Shown one piece after another: positions 26,642-34,818 of a stretch of DNA of 38,921 nucleotides. This DNA comes from Flavobacteriales bacterium. GTDB lineage: Bacteria > Bacteroidota > Bacteroidia > CAIKAF01. A program made the position numbers and the translations under genes. Location: contig JAOABX010000024.1 of the NCBI GenBank assembly GCA_026418175.1, positions 1 to 38,921 of the forward strand, given 5' to 3'. Below the pieces are notes generated by a model. The model saw only the letters and a program-made list of their open reading frames with translations, searched no databases and had not been told where the DNA came from. Each line of letters opens with the position of its first letter. Positions within the stretch are counted from its first letter, which is position 1.

Positions 26642-27492
26642 AACGGATAATAAAAATATCAATGTTTGTATTGCTGATTGGCGGAACATTACTAGTCTTA
26701 GGCTTTGTAAACAGTACGCCGGAAAAAACTAATTGTGAAGACATAACAATTACCATCAAACGTCCAGATGGCAATGAATATATATTAGAAGAAGAAGTAA
26801 AAAATATAGTATTACTAAATTGTAACATTCAAAAAGATTCATCCGGCAATCAAGAAATAAACATAGAAAAAATAGAACGAGCCATTAAAAGTAATCCAAC
26901 CATTGCTAAGTGTGAAGTTTACAAAACAGTGAAAGGTGCATTACATGCGGAAATTGTACAACGTAGGCCTATCGGAAGAATAATCAATGCAATGGGGGAA
27001 TCTTTCTATTTGGATGAAAAAGGATGGATGATGCCAGCTATAGCAGGTAGGCCTGCCAGGGTATTGGTAGTTAACGGTGATATCTTTGAATCATACAGCC
27101 CCAATCCATATTTTTTGGAAAATGATTCAGCCGCAGTAATTTCTGTATTAGATGAAGTGTATAACATATTGAAATATACAGATGAACATCCTTTCTGGAA
27201 AGCACAACTGGAACAAATCGTAGTGAATAAAGACAAAACATTTATTCTGATTCCTAAAGTAGGAAACCACGAAATTCATTTTGGGAATATTGATAACATG
27301 GAAGGAAAATTCAAAAAACTTGAAATTTTTTACCAACGAGGCATGACCGCGGAAGGGTGGAAAGGATACAACGTAGTGGATGTGCAATATAAAAATCAAA
27401 TAATTTGCAGAGGAGCCAGCGTATTACATAAAGTACAAAATAACATTAATAATGCAGATACAGAAATAGCAACCAATCAAAACACACATTAA
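26638..27492 (+). CDS. ftsQ: Cell division protein FtsQ
   Basis: A 284-residue bitopic protein with a short cytoplasmic end, one membrane helix (about 4-22: IIKISMFVLLIGGTLLVLGF) and a periplasmic part. A POTRA-like region at about 38-110 contains YILEEEVKNIV, IEKIERAIKSNPTIAKCEVYKTVKGALHAEIVQRRPIGRI, followed by FYLDEKGWMMP, the usual FtsQ beta domain. It recruits FtsL in the divisome. Sequence identity to E. coli FtsQ is low, but layout and its place between murC and ftsA make it secure. Confidence 0.92.
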   Translation: MKRIIKISMFVLLIGGTLLVLGFVNSTPEKTNCEDITITIKRPDGNEYILEEEVKNIVLLNCNIQKDSSGNQEINIEKIERAIKSNPTIAKCEVYKTVKGALHAEIVQRRPIGRIINAMGESFYLDEKGWMMPAIAGRPARVLVVNGDIFESYSPNPYFLENDSAAVISVLDEVYNILKYTDEHPFWKAQLEQIVVNKDKTFILIPKVGNHEIHFGNIDNMEGKFKKLEIFYQRGMTAEGWKGYNVVDVQYKNQIICRGASVLHKVQNNINNADTEIATNQNTH

Positions 27493-27504
27493 ACATAGCA
27501 GTAT

Positions 27505-28779
27505 ATGGAAAACTCAGAAATTGTTGTCGGATTAGACATCGGCACTACCAAGATAGTGGCTATGGTAGGTCGGCGTAATGAATTTGGAAAAATTGAAATA
27601 CTAGGTGTAGGAAAAAGTGACTCTATTGGAGTATCACGGGGTGTAGTAACAAATATTCTGCAAACTGTAGAATCAATTAAAACGGCTGTAGCCGAGGCTG
27701 AAAAATCATCAGGAGTTGAAATTAAGGTGGTAAATGTAGGCATAGCCGGACATCATATAAAAAGCTATCAGCACCGGGGAATTCATACCCGTAAAAACAT
27801 GGATGATGTGATTTCGCAACAAGACATTGATGCCTTGATTGATGATATGTACAAGCTAGCAATGCTTCCCGGCGAGCAAATTATTCATGTTTTACCACAA
27901 GAATATATAGTAGATAACACTTCCGATATAAAAGACCCGTTAGGGATGATGGGTGTACGCTTGGAAGCAAATTTTCATATCATAACAGGAAATGTATCTG
28001 CTGCACAAAACATTAGCCGTTGCTGTCAATTAGCCGGACTTACAATAGCTGAATTGATACTTGAGCCATTGGCATCCTCCAAAGCAGTATTGAGTAATGA
28101 GGAAAAAGAAGCAGGTGTTGCATTGGTTGATATTGGAGGTGGAACAACAGATATTGCAATATTCCAGGATGGTATTATTCGTCACACCGCTGTAATACCA
28201 TTTGGAGGTAATATAATCACAGAAGACATCAAAAATGGGTGCAGCATTATTAAAACCTATGCTGAACTTCTGAAAATCAAACATGGATCAGCACTCGCTA
28301 TGGATAGCATGGAAAATAAAGTAGTAACAATACCAGGCCTAAGAGGCCGTCCACCCAAAGAAATTAGTATTAAAAACCTGGCACACATCATTCAAAGCCG
28401 CATGGAAGAAATTCTTGAATATGTAGATTATGAAATAAAAAATTCAGGTTTTAAAGATAAACTTTCAGCCGGAATGGTTATCACAGGCGGAGGATCTCAA
28501 CTCAAACACATACGGCAACTCACAGAGTATATTACAGGTATGGAAACCCGCATTGGTCTGCCCAATGAACATATCTCTGGTGGCATGATTGCAAAGGTTT
28601 CCAGCCCGATATTTAGTACCAGTATCGGTTTGATGATGATGGGATTTGACAACATTCGTCAAGAATCAAAAGAAGAAATGAAAGTAAAAACCCATTCAAC
28701 CAAAGAAAGAGGAAGCTTTTGGGACAAACTTATAAGTCAGGGAAAAAAGTTTTTTGATGATGAAGAAACACAACTTTAA
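27505..28779 (+). CDS. ftsA: Cell division protein FtsA
   Basis: A 424-residue actin-like ATPase that tethers FtsZ to the membrane. The phosphate-1 motif is VGLDIGTTKIVAMVG (about 8-22). The inserted 1C domain includes GVEIKVVNVGIAGHHI and ALIDDMYKLAMLPGEQIIHVLPQEYIVD. Phosphate-2 is ALVDIGGGTTDIAIF (about 208-222), and the adenosine motif VITGGGSQLKHI (about 325). The end, SFWDKLISQGKKFFDDEE, is an amphipathic helix for membrane binding. It begins 12 bases after ftsQ. Confidence 0.96.
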   Translation: MENSEIVVGLDIGTTKIVAMVGRRNEFGKIEILGVGKSDSIGVSRGVVTNILQTVESIKTAVAEAEKSSGVEIKVVNVGIAGHHIKSYQHRGIHTRKNMDDVISQQDIDALIDDMYKLAMLPGEQIIHVLPQEYIVDNTSDIKDPLGMMGVRLEANFHIITGNVSAAQNISRCCQLAGLTIAELILEPLASSKAVLSNEEKEAGVALVDIGGGTTDIAIFQDGIIRHTAVIPFGGNIITEDIKNGCSIIKTYAELLKIKHGSALAMDSMENKVVTIPGLRGRPPKEISIKNLAHIIQSRMEEILEYVDYEIKNSGFKDKLSAGMVITGGGSQLKHIRQLTEYITGMETRIGLPNEHISGGMIAKVSSPIFSTSIGLMMMGFDNIRQESKEEMKVKTHSTKERGSFWDKLISQGKKFFDDEETQL

Positions 28780-28814
28780 TTAATAATCTTTCAGTAACTA
28801 CTAAAACTATCAAT

Positions 28815-30425
28815 ATGATCAACATGGAATTAAATTTAAATGAAGAACCAATTAAGTTCAATCTGCCCAAAGAACAAAGTTCTATTATTAAAGTAATTGG
28901 AGTGGGCGGTGGTGGAAGCAATGCTGTAAACCATATGTATCGGCAAGGGATTAAGGGAGTAGATTTTGTAATATGTAATACAGATAGTCAAGCCTTGGAA
29001 ATGAGCCCAATTCCAAACAAAATTCAACTTGGGAAAAACCTTACCGAAGGGCGTGGAGCAGGTGCGATACCTGAAGTAGGTAGAAAATCTGCTTTAGAAA
29101 ACATTGAAGAAATTAGAAAAATTCTATCAAACAATACCAAAATGGTATTTGTAACTGCCGGAATGGGTGGCGGAACCGGAACAGGCGCTGCACCAATTAT
29201 TGCAAAGTTAGCAAGAGAAATGGGCATTTTAACTGTAGGTATCGTTACCGTTCCGTTTACTTTTGAAGGAAAACGTAGAAGAGAACAAGCAGAAGAGGGC
29301 ATTGAAGAATTAAAAAGAAATGTAGATACATTACTAGTTATCTCTAACGATAAGTTGCGTGAAATTTATGGCAATTTATCATTGACCAATGCTTTTTCAA
29401 AAGCTGATGATATACTCACAACAGCTGCTAAAGGCATTTCAGAAATTATCACCGTAACGGGATATATCAATGTAGATTTTGAAGATGTAAAAACAGTGAT
29501 GACCAATGGTGGTGCTGCCATTATGGGTAGAGGAACTGCAGAAGGAGAAAATCGTGCCCTTCGTGCTATTGAAGCAGCCCTTACATCGCCATTGTTAAAT
29601 GATAGCGATATTCGGGGAGCTAAACACATCTTGCTGTATATGACATTTGGCAATGAAGAAATCAGCATGGATGAAATGGGCGAAATAACTGACTACATCC
29701 AACAAGTAGCTGGAACAACTGAACATATGATTTTTGGTACAGGTTATGACGAAACGCTTGGTAATAAAATTGGAGTAACTTTAATTGCTACAGGGTTTAA
29801 ATCTTTAACCGATGTAAACTACACACTTACAAGTAATCAACCGCAAAAAGTAGTACTAGAAGTAGTTGACAAAAAGCAAGATGAAATTATTGAAGCCATC
29901 AATGAAGAAAAATTTGCACCTATAGCTGAAGAAACTTCAGATTTTTTCATTCAACCGGAGGATCCATCATTTGATAATGATAAGCTTTCCCCAAATCAAA
30001 TTGAATTTAAAGTAGAAGAAAAACCTATTGCAAATACTCCTGTTTCTTCATCACAAAACAATGTGGAACGCTATACATTATTTGATGATGAAAAAGATGT
30101 AGAAAAGCAACTAAATGATTTTAATTTATATTCTCCAGTTGAAAAGAATGAAGCTGATAGCTTAAACAAAGATGAAGAAAAAGGAATATTATTTAAGCCG
30201 AATGAACGCTTGCAACGTTTAAAAGACATTAGTATGAAACTAAAAACTCCATCAGGCTTAAAAGACCTTGAAAATGAACCTGCATTTAAAAGAAGGAATG
30301 TAAAACTAGAAGACTCTGCATCATTGCATGATAATGAGGCCTCACGTCTTTCCATTTCAGCAGACAAAGAAGAGGGATATAAATTACGTGAAAACAACTC
30401 TTTTCTTCATGACAGTGTAGATTAA
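28815..30425 (+). CDS. ftsZ: Cell division protein FtsZ
   Basis: The tubulin-like GTPase that forms the Z ring. The GTP-binding loop GVGGGGSNAVNHM (about 29-41) and the tubulin signature MGGGTGTGAAP (about 116-126) are intact, as is the T7 region NVDFEDV. At 536 residues it is long: the core ends near 340, and a variable acidic linker of about 145 residues leads to EPAFKRRNVKL, which corresponds to the conserved C-terminal peptide. About 38 more residues ending NNSFLHDSVD follow, as in other Bacteroidota FtsZ. The start could be either of two ATGs (28815 or 28824). A strong terminator follows. Confidence 0.96.
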   Translation: MINMELNLNEEPIKFNLPKEQSSIIKVIGVGGGGSNAVNHMYRQGIKGVDFVICNTDSQALEMSPIPNKIQLGKNLTEGRGAGAIPEVGRKSALENIEEIRKILSNNTKMVFVTAGMGGGTGTGAAPIIAKLAREMGILTVGIVTVPFTFEGKRRREQAEEGIEELKRNVDTLLVISNDKLREIYGNLSLTNAFSKADDILTTAAKGISEIITVTGYINVDFEDVKTVMTNGGAAIMGRGTAEGENRALRAIEAALTSPLLNDSDIRGAKHILLYMTFGNEEISMDEMGEITDYIQQVAGTTEHMIFGTGYDETLGNKIGVTLIATGFKSLTDVNYTLTSNQPQKVVLEVVDKKQDEIIEAINEEKFAPIAEETSDFFIQPEDPSFDNDKLSPNQIEFKVEEKPIANTPVSSSQNNVERYTLFDDEKDVEKQLNDFNLYSPVEKNEADSLNKDEEKGILFKPNERLQRLKDISMKLKTPSGLKDLENEPAFKRRNVKLEDSASLHDNEASRLSISADKEEGYKLRENNSFLHDSVD

Positions 30426-30466
30426 TGTTTTATCCCATTTGATCATACTGTAGTTTTAGTAAATTA

Positions 30467-30493
30467 AAAGCCGGCTTTATGCCGGCTTTGTTG
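30467..30493 (+). terminator. Intrinsic terminator of the dcw cluster
   Basis: Perfect stem AAAGCCGGC (30467-30475) and GCCGGCTTT (30481-30489), with a 5-base loop and a short TTG-T-rich tail. It lies 42 bases after the ftsZ stop and marks the end of the long mraZ-ftsZ transcript. Confidence 0.85.
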
Positions 30494-30501
30494 TATATTT
30501 G
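30494..30501 (+). promoter_or_regulatory. Promoter -7 box for smpB
   Basis: TATATTTG is an exact match to the Bacteroidota sigma-A -7 box TAnnTTTG. The smpB ATG is only 19 bases downstream, so the leader would be about 12 bases. No -33 TTG is seen at the usual distance, where the terminator stem lies. Confidence 0.65.
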
Positions 30502-30519
30502 CGCCCCTGAATCCAAATC

Positions 30520-30969
30520 ATGCAAATTATTGTAAAAAACAAGAAAGCCCTTTTTGAATATAATCTGCTCGATACATTTGATGCAGGAATTCAGCTTTTG
30601 GGTTCAGAAATAAAATCCATCCGGGCCGGCAAAGTGAATCTTCAAGAAGCTTATTGCTATTTTTTAGGAGATGAACTATTTATAAAAGGCATGCACATTG
30701 CTGAATATTCACACGGTGGTTATGCAAACCATGATCCTATTCGACAACGCAAATTGCTTCTTAAACGTATTGAGCTTCGTAAAATTAAAAACAAGTTAAA
30801 GGAAAAAGGCCTTACTGTAATTCCGGTAAAACTCTATATTAATGAACGCGGTTTTGCAAAGCTAGAAATTGCCATCGCCAAGGGAAAAAAGTTGTACGAT
30901 AAACGCAATGATATTAAGAATAAAGATGTTAAACGCGAATTAGATCGTACACGAAAAAACTTTGGATAA
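30520..30969 (+). CDS. smpB: SsrA-binding protein SmpB
   Basis: A 149-residue small basic protein that binds tmRNA and brings it to stalled ribosomes (trans-translation). Family signatures: KKALFEYNLLDTFDAGIQLLGSEIKSIRAGKVNL (about 8-41), IAEYSHGGYANHDPIRQRKLLLKRIEL, and the basic tail KKLYDKRNDIKNKDVKRELDR, which becomes helical in the mRNA channel. Length is typical (145-160). It has its own promoter-like box right after the ftsZ terminator. No tmRNA gene is seen in the window. Confidence 0.96.
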   Translation: MQIIVKNKKALFEYNLLDTFDAGIQLLGSEIKSIRAGKVNLQEAYCYFLGDELFIKGMHIAEYSHGGYANHDPIRQRKLLLKRIELRKIKNKLKEKGLTVIPVKLYINERGFAKLEIAIAKGKKLYDKRNDIKNKDVKRELDRTRKNFG

Positions 30970-31016
30970 TAATAGTACATTTATCTCGTTTCTTAAGCTT
31001 ACATTTCAATTATCAC

Positions 31017-32069
31017 ATGCAAACATTACAAGCAATTACAGACCCAATTTATCAAGAAGATAAACCCTTAACCCGATTAGATAAATTTTTCATATCACTC
31101 ATTCACGATAAGAGAAACCTACCATTTGTTTATCTAACCATACAAATTAGCGTAGTATTAATTGCACTTGCCATCATTATATATTATCCAGGTATTCCTG
31201 ATAGCATTTGGTGGATAACCGCTATAACATATTTTTTCTTTAACAATTTTGTATTTAAGGGATCCTTCGGCTTGATGCTACATTGTACAAGTCATAGAAT
31301 ATTTTTTAAGAAAAAATACCAACTGCTAAATTATTACTTGCCCTGGTTTTTGGGCTTGTTTTTTGGCCAAACTCCAGAAACATACTATAGCCACCATATC
31401 TGGATGCATCATCCGGAAAACAATTTGGAACAAGATAAAAGCAGTACGATGCAATATCAAAGGGATAGTTTTCGGTCGTTTATGAAATACTTTTTAAACT
31501 TCTTTTTTATGGGCATGATTGAACTGGTTTCTTATTTCAAAAAGAAAAACAGAAAAAACCTAATTGTAAAGTGCCTATTGGGTGAATTTTTCTTTTTCTT
31601 TCTCTGTATTGGTTTATCATTTATAAATTTTAAAGCAACGATGGTAGTATTTATTTTACCATTTTTAATCTCAAGATTTATTATGATGGTTGGTAATTGG
31701 ACGCAACATGCTTTTGTGGCTGCGGAAGATCCCGGAAATGCATATAAAAATTCAATCACCTGCATCAATGTAAAATATAACCACAAATGCTGGAATGATG
31801 GATATCATATTACCCATCACTTAAAACCCGGAATGCATTGGACGAATCATCCGGTAGAATTTATGAAAACGCTACCACAGTATGCTGAAAACATTGCAAT
31901 TGTTTTCCAGGGAATTGGATTTTTGGGTATATTTTTTCACCTGATGCGAAAAGACTACGATAAGCTGGCAGAATATGTAGTAAATATTAACAATACTTTT
32001 ACCTCCAAAGAAGAAATTATTGAATTAATGAAACATCGCACTCGACGTATTTCTGCATTAGCTGCATAA
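31017..32069 (+). CDS. Membrane fatty acid desaturase/hydroxylase-like protein
   Basis: A 350-residue integral membrane protein with about four to six hydrophobic segments and the histidine clusters of membrane di-iron desaturases: HCTSH (89-93), HHIWMHH (126-132), QHAF (His231) and HITHH (264-268). These would hold two iron ions for oxygen-dependent desaturation or hydroxylation of a lipid. The spacing fits the FA_desaturase family; the substrate is unknown. It is monocistronic, 47 bases after smpB, and faces the leftward pcm gene. Confidence 0.8.
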   Translation: MQTLQAITDPIYQEDKPLTRLDKFFISLIHDKRNLPFVYLTIQISVVLIALAIIIYYPGIPDSIWWITAITYFFFNNFVFKGSFGLMLHCTSHRIFFKKKYQLLNYYLPWFLGLFFGQTPETYYSHHIWMHHPENNLEQDKSSTMQYQRDSFRSFMKYFLNFFFMGMIELVSYFKKKNRKNLIVKCLLGEFFFFFLCIGLSFINFKATMVVFILPFLISRFIMMVGNWTQHAFVAAEDPGNAYKNSITCINVKYNHKCWNDGYHITHHLKPGMHWTNHPVEFMKTLPQYAENIAIVFQGIGFLGIFFHLMRKDYDKLAEYVVNINNTFTSKEEIIELMKHRTRRISALAA

Positions 32070-32227
32070 CAATAAACAATTAAACTTGCCATATACTAAC
32101 TCATATTAGGTTTTTACTCATTGGTAAAAAAATAAACCTGGATAGTAGGTACTTTTGGATGCTTTTCAAGCTTGTTTTTGGCGAATTACAATCTTGAAAT
32201 GGGTATTCAAACTAACCTTAATGAATT

Positions 32228-32258
32228 AATCGGGGAGTTACATCCCCGATTTGTTTTT
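32228..32258 (+). terminator. Intrinsic terminator overlapping the 3' end of pcm
   Basis: Stem AATCGGGGA (32228-32236) and TCCCCGATT (32243-32251) with a 6-base loop, then TTGTTTTTT. The T-rich tail is on the rightward side, so it serves the desaturase-like transcript, about 160 bases after that gene. The right arm and tail code for the last residues of Pcm (LKNKSGM). Confidence 0.7.
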
Positions 32259-32885
32259 TAGCATAGGAACAAAACGGAAAACTCCTTGGTCTTCAATCTT
32301 CAATACCCCTTGTAACGATTTTCGAATTACTTTCATTACCTGCGTATCTCCCTCTCCTACCGGAATTACCATAATTCCTCCGGGTTTTAATTGTTCTATC
32401 AACTTTTCAGGAATATGAGGGGCACCACAAGTAACCAAAATTCGATCAAATGGAGCAAATGCAGGTAATCCGGCATACCCATCTCCATAAAAAAATTTAG
32501 GTTGATAATTCATTTTGGCAAGCAATAGCTTAGCTTTTTCATACAATATTTTTTGACGCTCGATAGTAAATACTTTAGCACCCAATTCTAACAAAACACA
32601 AGTTTGATATCCAGAACCGGTTCCAATTTCCAACACCTTCATTCCTTTTTCTAGTTCGAGCAACTCTGTTTGTCGAGCAACGGTATATGGCTGTGAAATG
32701 GTCTGACCTGCATCAATTTTAAAGGCCATATCTTGATAAGCAAATTTATCAAACTGGCTATCCATAAAATAATGACGTGGAATTTTACCTATTGCATCCA
32801 ATACCCGTTGATCTCGAATCCCCTTTTCCTTTAATAGTTGCACCAATTGCCTACGCAATCCCTGATGTTTATATGAGTCTATCAT
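32238..32885 (-). CDS. pcm: Protein-L-isoaspartate O-methyltransferase
   Basis: A 215-residue SAM-dependent enzyme that methylates L-isoaspartyl residues in damaged proteins, allowing repair. Family motifs: VLDAIGKIPRHYFM near the N-terminus (about 25-38), AGQTISQPYTVARQTELL (about 58-75), the SAM-binding VLEIGTGSGYQTCVLLELGAKVFTIER (about 84-110), FDRILVTCGAPHIPEKLIEQLKPGGIMVIPVG (about 150-180). Length is typical. Its -7 box TACCTTTG is at 32904-32911, read leftward. Confidence 0.95.
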   Translation of the reverse strand: MIDSYKHQGLRRQLVQLLKEKGIRDQRVLDAIGKIPRHYFMDSQFDKFAYQDMAFKIDAGQTISQPYTVARQTELLELEKGMKVLEIGTGSGYQTCVLLELGAKVFTIERQKILYEKAKLLLAKMNYQPKFFYGDGYAGLPAFAPFDRILVTCGAPHIPEKLIEQLKPGGIMVIPVGEGDTQVMKVIRKSLQGVLKIEDQGVFRFVPMLKNKSGM

Positions 32886-32903
32886 ACCCTAATTTCAATC
32901 ATT

Positions 32904-32911
32904 CAAAGGTA
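32904..32911 (-). promoter_or_regulatory. Promoter -7 box for pcm
   Basis: Read leftward the sequence is TACCTTTG, an exact match to TAnnTTTG, 18 bases before the pcm start codon. No clear -33 element is visible. Confidence 0.55.
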
Positions 32912-32987
32912 CATTACAATGAATTGAAGTGTTTTTTAGGGAATTGTTATTTTTTAACTAATATTTGTCTGAAAATTTTTTTAATCA

Positions 32988-33971
32988 ATGATTAAGATTG
33001 GATTGCTGGGTGCCGGCCATTTGGGCAAAATCCATTTACGCTTACTAAAAGAAATACCTGCCTTTGATGTTGTTGGATTTTATGATCTCAACCCCCTATG
33101 TGCTGCAGAGGTTGAGCACATGTTTGGTATAAAGGCATACTCAGACGCAGAAAGTCTAATGGATGCATGCGATGCCATTGATATTGTTACACCCACTATT
33201 TCCCATTTTGAGTTGGCTGCCAAAGCCATCAAAAAGCATAAACATGCATTTATTGAAAAACCACTGGTTACTACCCAAAAAGAAGCACGAACTTTACTAA
33301 AACTGGCTGTCGAAGCAAATGTAAAAGTGCAGGTTGGGTTCGTAGAACGTTTTAATCCGGCATTAATAACAGCTTTACCCTATATCAATTGCCCATTTTT
33401 TATTGATGCTCAACGAATTTCAGAATTTCATATACGAGGAACGGATGTATCAGTAGTGCTGGATATGATGATTCATGATATTGATATCATCATGCACATC
33501 GTAAAATCGCCAGTAAAAAAAGTAAGCGCAACTGGGGCAGCCGTAGTGAGCGACGGAGCTGATATTGCTAATGCCAGAATAGAATTTGACAATGGCTGTA
33601 TAGCCAATATTACTGCCAGCCGAGTAGCTCTTGGCAAAGCTCGTAAAACACATATCTTTCAGCACGATTCACAAATATTAATTGATTTCTTAAATAAAAA
33701 AGTAGAAGTATACCATATTGAAGATTATAAAGGCACCCTCCAACCAGGAGCAATTATAATTGGACACCCGGGCAGACATCAAAAACAAATTCTTGTTGAG
33801 CAGCCACAAGTTTCTGAACTAAACGCTATAAAAACTGAACTGGAAGGATTTGCCAAAGCCATAAAAGAAAATATTTCTCCACCCGTTACTATTGAACAAG
33901 GGGTTGCTTCGATGGAAGTAGCTTTTAAAATATTGGAACATTTAAAACACAATGCTCAGATCTATGCATAA
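32988..33971 (+). CDS. Gfo/Idh/MocA family oxidoreductase
   Basis: A 327-residue NAD(P)-dependent sugar dehydrogenase-like protein. The N-terminal Rossmann fold has IGLLGAGHLGKIHLRLL (4-20); the EKP motif of the family is in AFIEKPLVTT (about 91-100). The C-terminal alpha/beta domain has VGFVERFNP, and MMIHDIDIIMHI (about 161-172), where the His and Asp fit the catalytic pair. The substrate is probably a sugar or nucleotide sugar. It is the first of three overlapping genes ending in a polyprenyl-phosphate sugar transferase, which suggests a surface polysaccharide or glycolipid role; this is inference. Confidence 0.88.
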   Translation: MIKIGLLGAGHLGKIHLRLLKEIPAFDVVGFYDLNPLCAAEVEHMFGIKAYSDAESLMDACDAIDIVTPTISHFELAAKAIKKHKHAFIEKPLVTTQKEARTLLKLAVEANVKVQVGFVERFNPALITALPYINCPFFIDAQRISEFHIRGTDVSVVLDMMIHDIDIIMHIVKSPVKKVSATGAAVVSDGADIANARIEFDNGCIANITASRVALGKARKTHIFQHDSQILIDFLNKKVEVYHIEDYKGTLQPGAIIIGHPGRHQKQILVEQPQVSELNAIKTELEGFAKAIKENISPPVTIEQGVASMEVAFKILEHLKHNAQIYA

Positions 33972-34818
33972 AAACAAGAATATTGCATTCATTATTATCT
34001 TAATATCGGGTTTTGTATTGCCCTTTTTCTCAACCGGATGTGCAGATAAAGCACAGATCCCAGCTTTTTTGCGTATTGATACAATTATATTAGATTCTAC
34101 CAGCTATGATTCTGTAGGATCTACTTCTCATAAAATTCGATTTGCTTGGGTATATGCTGATGATAATTTGCAAGGAGTTTACCAATTACCATGCAGGGTG
34201 CCAATTTTAAAAAGCGGGTTAACCAATTTAAAAATTTTTGCTGGAGTAAATGAAAACGGAGTAGGAGAACAAGCCTTGCAATATCCCTTTTATGCATATT
34301 ACGAAAGTAACGTCAATTTCATCCCCGAAGATACTTTAACTATTACACCCCATGTACGCTATAATAAAGGGCTAAAGATTCCTTACATAGAAGATTTTAA
34401 TATAGATTTTTCTCCAACTGTTAGCAAGGATATGGGAGGCGGATTTTTTGATTATTTGATGGATCCTACCCGAGCTTTTGAAGGCAACGGATGCGGGTAT
34501 TTTTATTTACCGGATGGTGAACAAGCACTGATTTGCACTACCAATGTTATTACAACTCCCAAAAACAAAGCAGCTTACATGGTAGAATTTAATTATAAAA
34601 ACAACTGCGATTTTCTTGTTGGTATTCGAACCTCGCAAGATGGAGAAACTATTCTGGGGCTAAGAGCACGTGATTCTTGGAATAAAATATATCTTAATAT
34701 AACCCCTGCTGTTGATGCTATTCCAGGTACTGATCTCAAAATATTCTTTATAGTACCTCAAGATACGCTCGTTCCCATACAAGAAGTGTATATTGATAAC
34801 TTAAAACTCCTGTTCTGA
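33964..34818 (+). CDS. Lipoprotein, unknown function
   Basis: I choose the ATG at 33964 over the one at 33952: it gives a cleaner signal, MHKNKNIAFIIILISGFVLPFFSTGC, with the lipobox Cys near residue 26 and an eight-base overlap with the upstream stop. The mature part (about 258 residues) is beta-rich, with no catalytic motif I recognise. Residues about 130-280 (DFNIDFSPTV to YIDNLKLLF) look like a jelly-roll carbohydrate-binding-type module: FYLPDGEQALICTTNV, then NKAAYMVEFNYKNNCDFLVGI and VQEVYIDNLKLL-like closing strands. Its stop overlaps the sugar transferase start by one base. Likely attached to the outer membrane. Confidence 0.7.
   Translation: MHKNKNIAFIIILISGFVLPFFSTGCADKAQIPAFLRIDTIILDSTSYDSVGSTSHKIRFAWVYADDNLQGVYQLPCRVPILKSGLTNLKIFAGVNENGVGEQALQYPFYAYYESNVNFIPEDTLTITPHVRYNKGLKIPYIEDFNIDFSPTVSKDMGGGFFDYLMDPTRAFEGNGCGYFYLPDGEQALICTTNVITTPKNKAAYMVEFNYKNNCDFLVGIRTSQDGETILGLRARDSWNKIYLNITPAVDAIPGTDLKIFFIVPQDTLVPIQEVYIDNLKLLF

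Noticed and set aside
32108-32139. AT-rich hairpin TTTTTAC/GTAAAAA between the desaturase-like and pcm genes
   Set aside because: Low-complexity arms in an AT-rich gap; no T tail and no other sign of a structured RNA.
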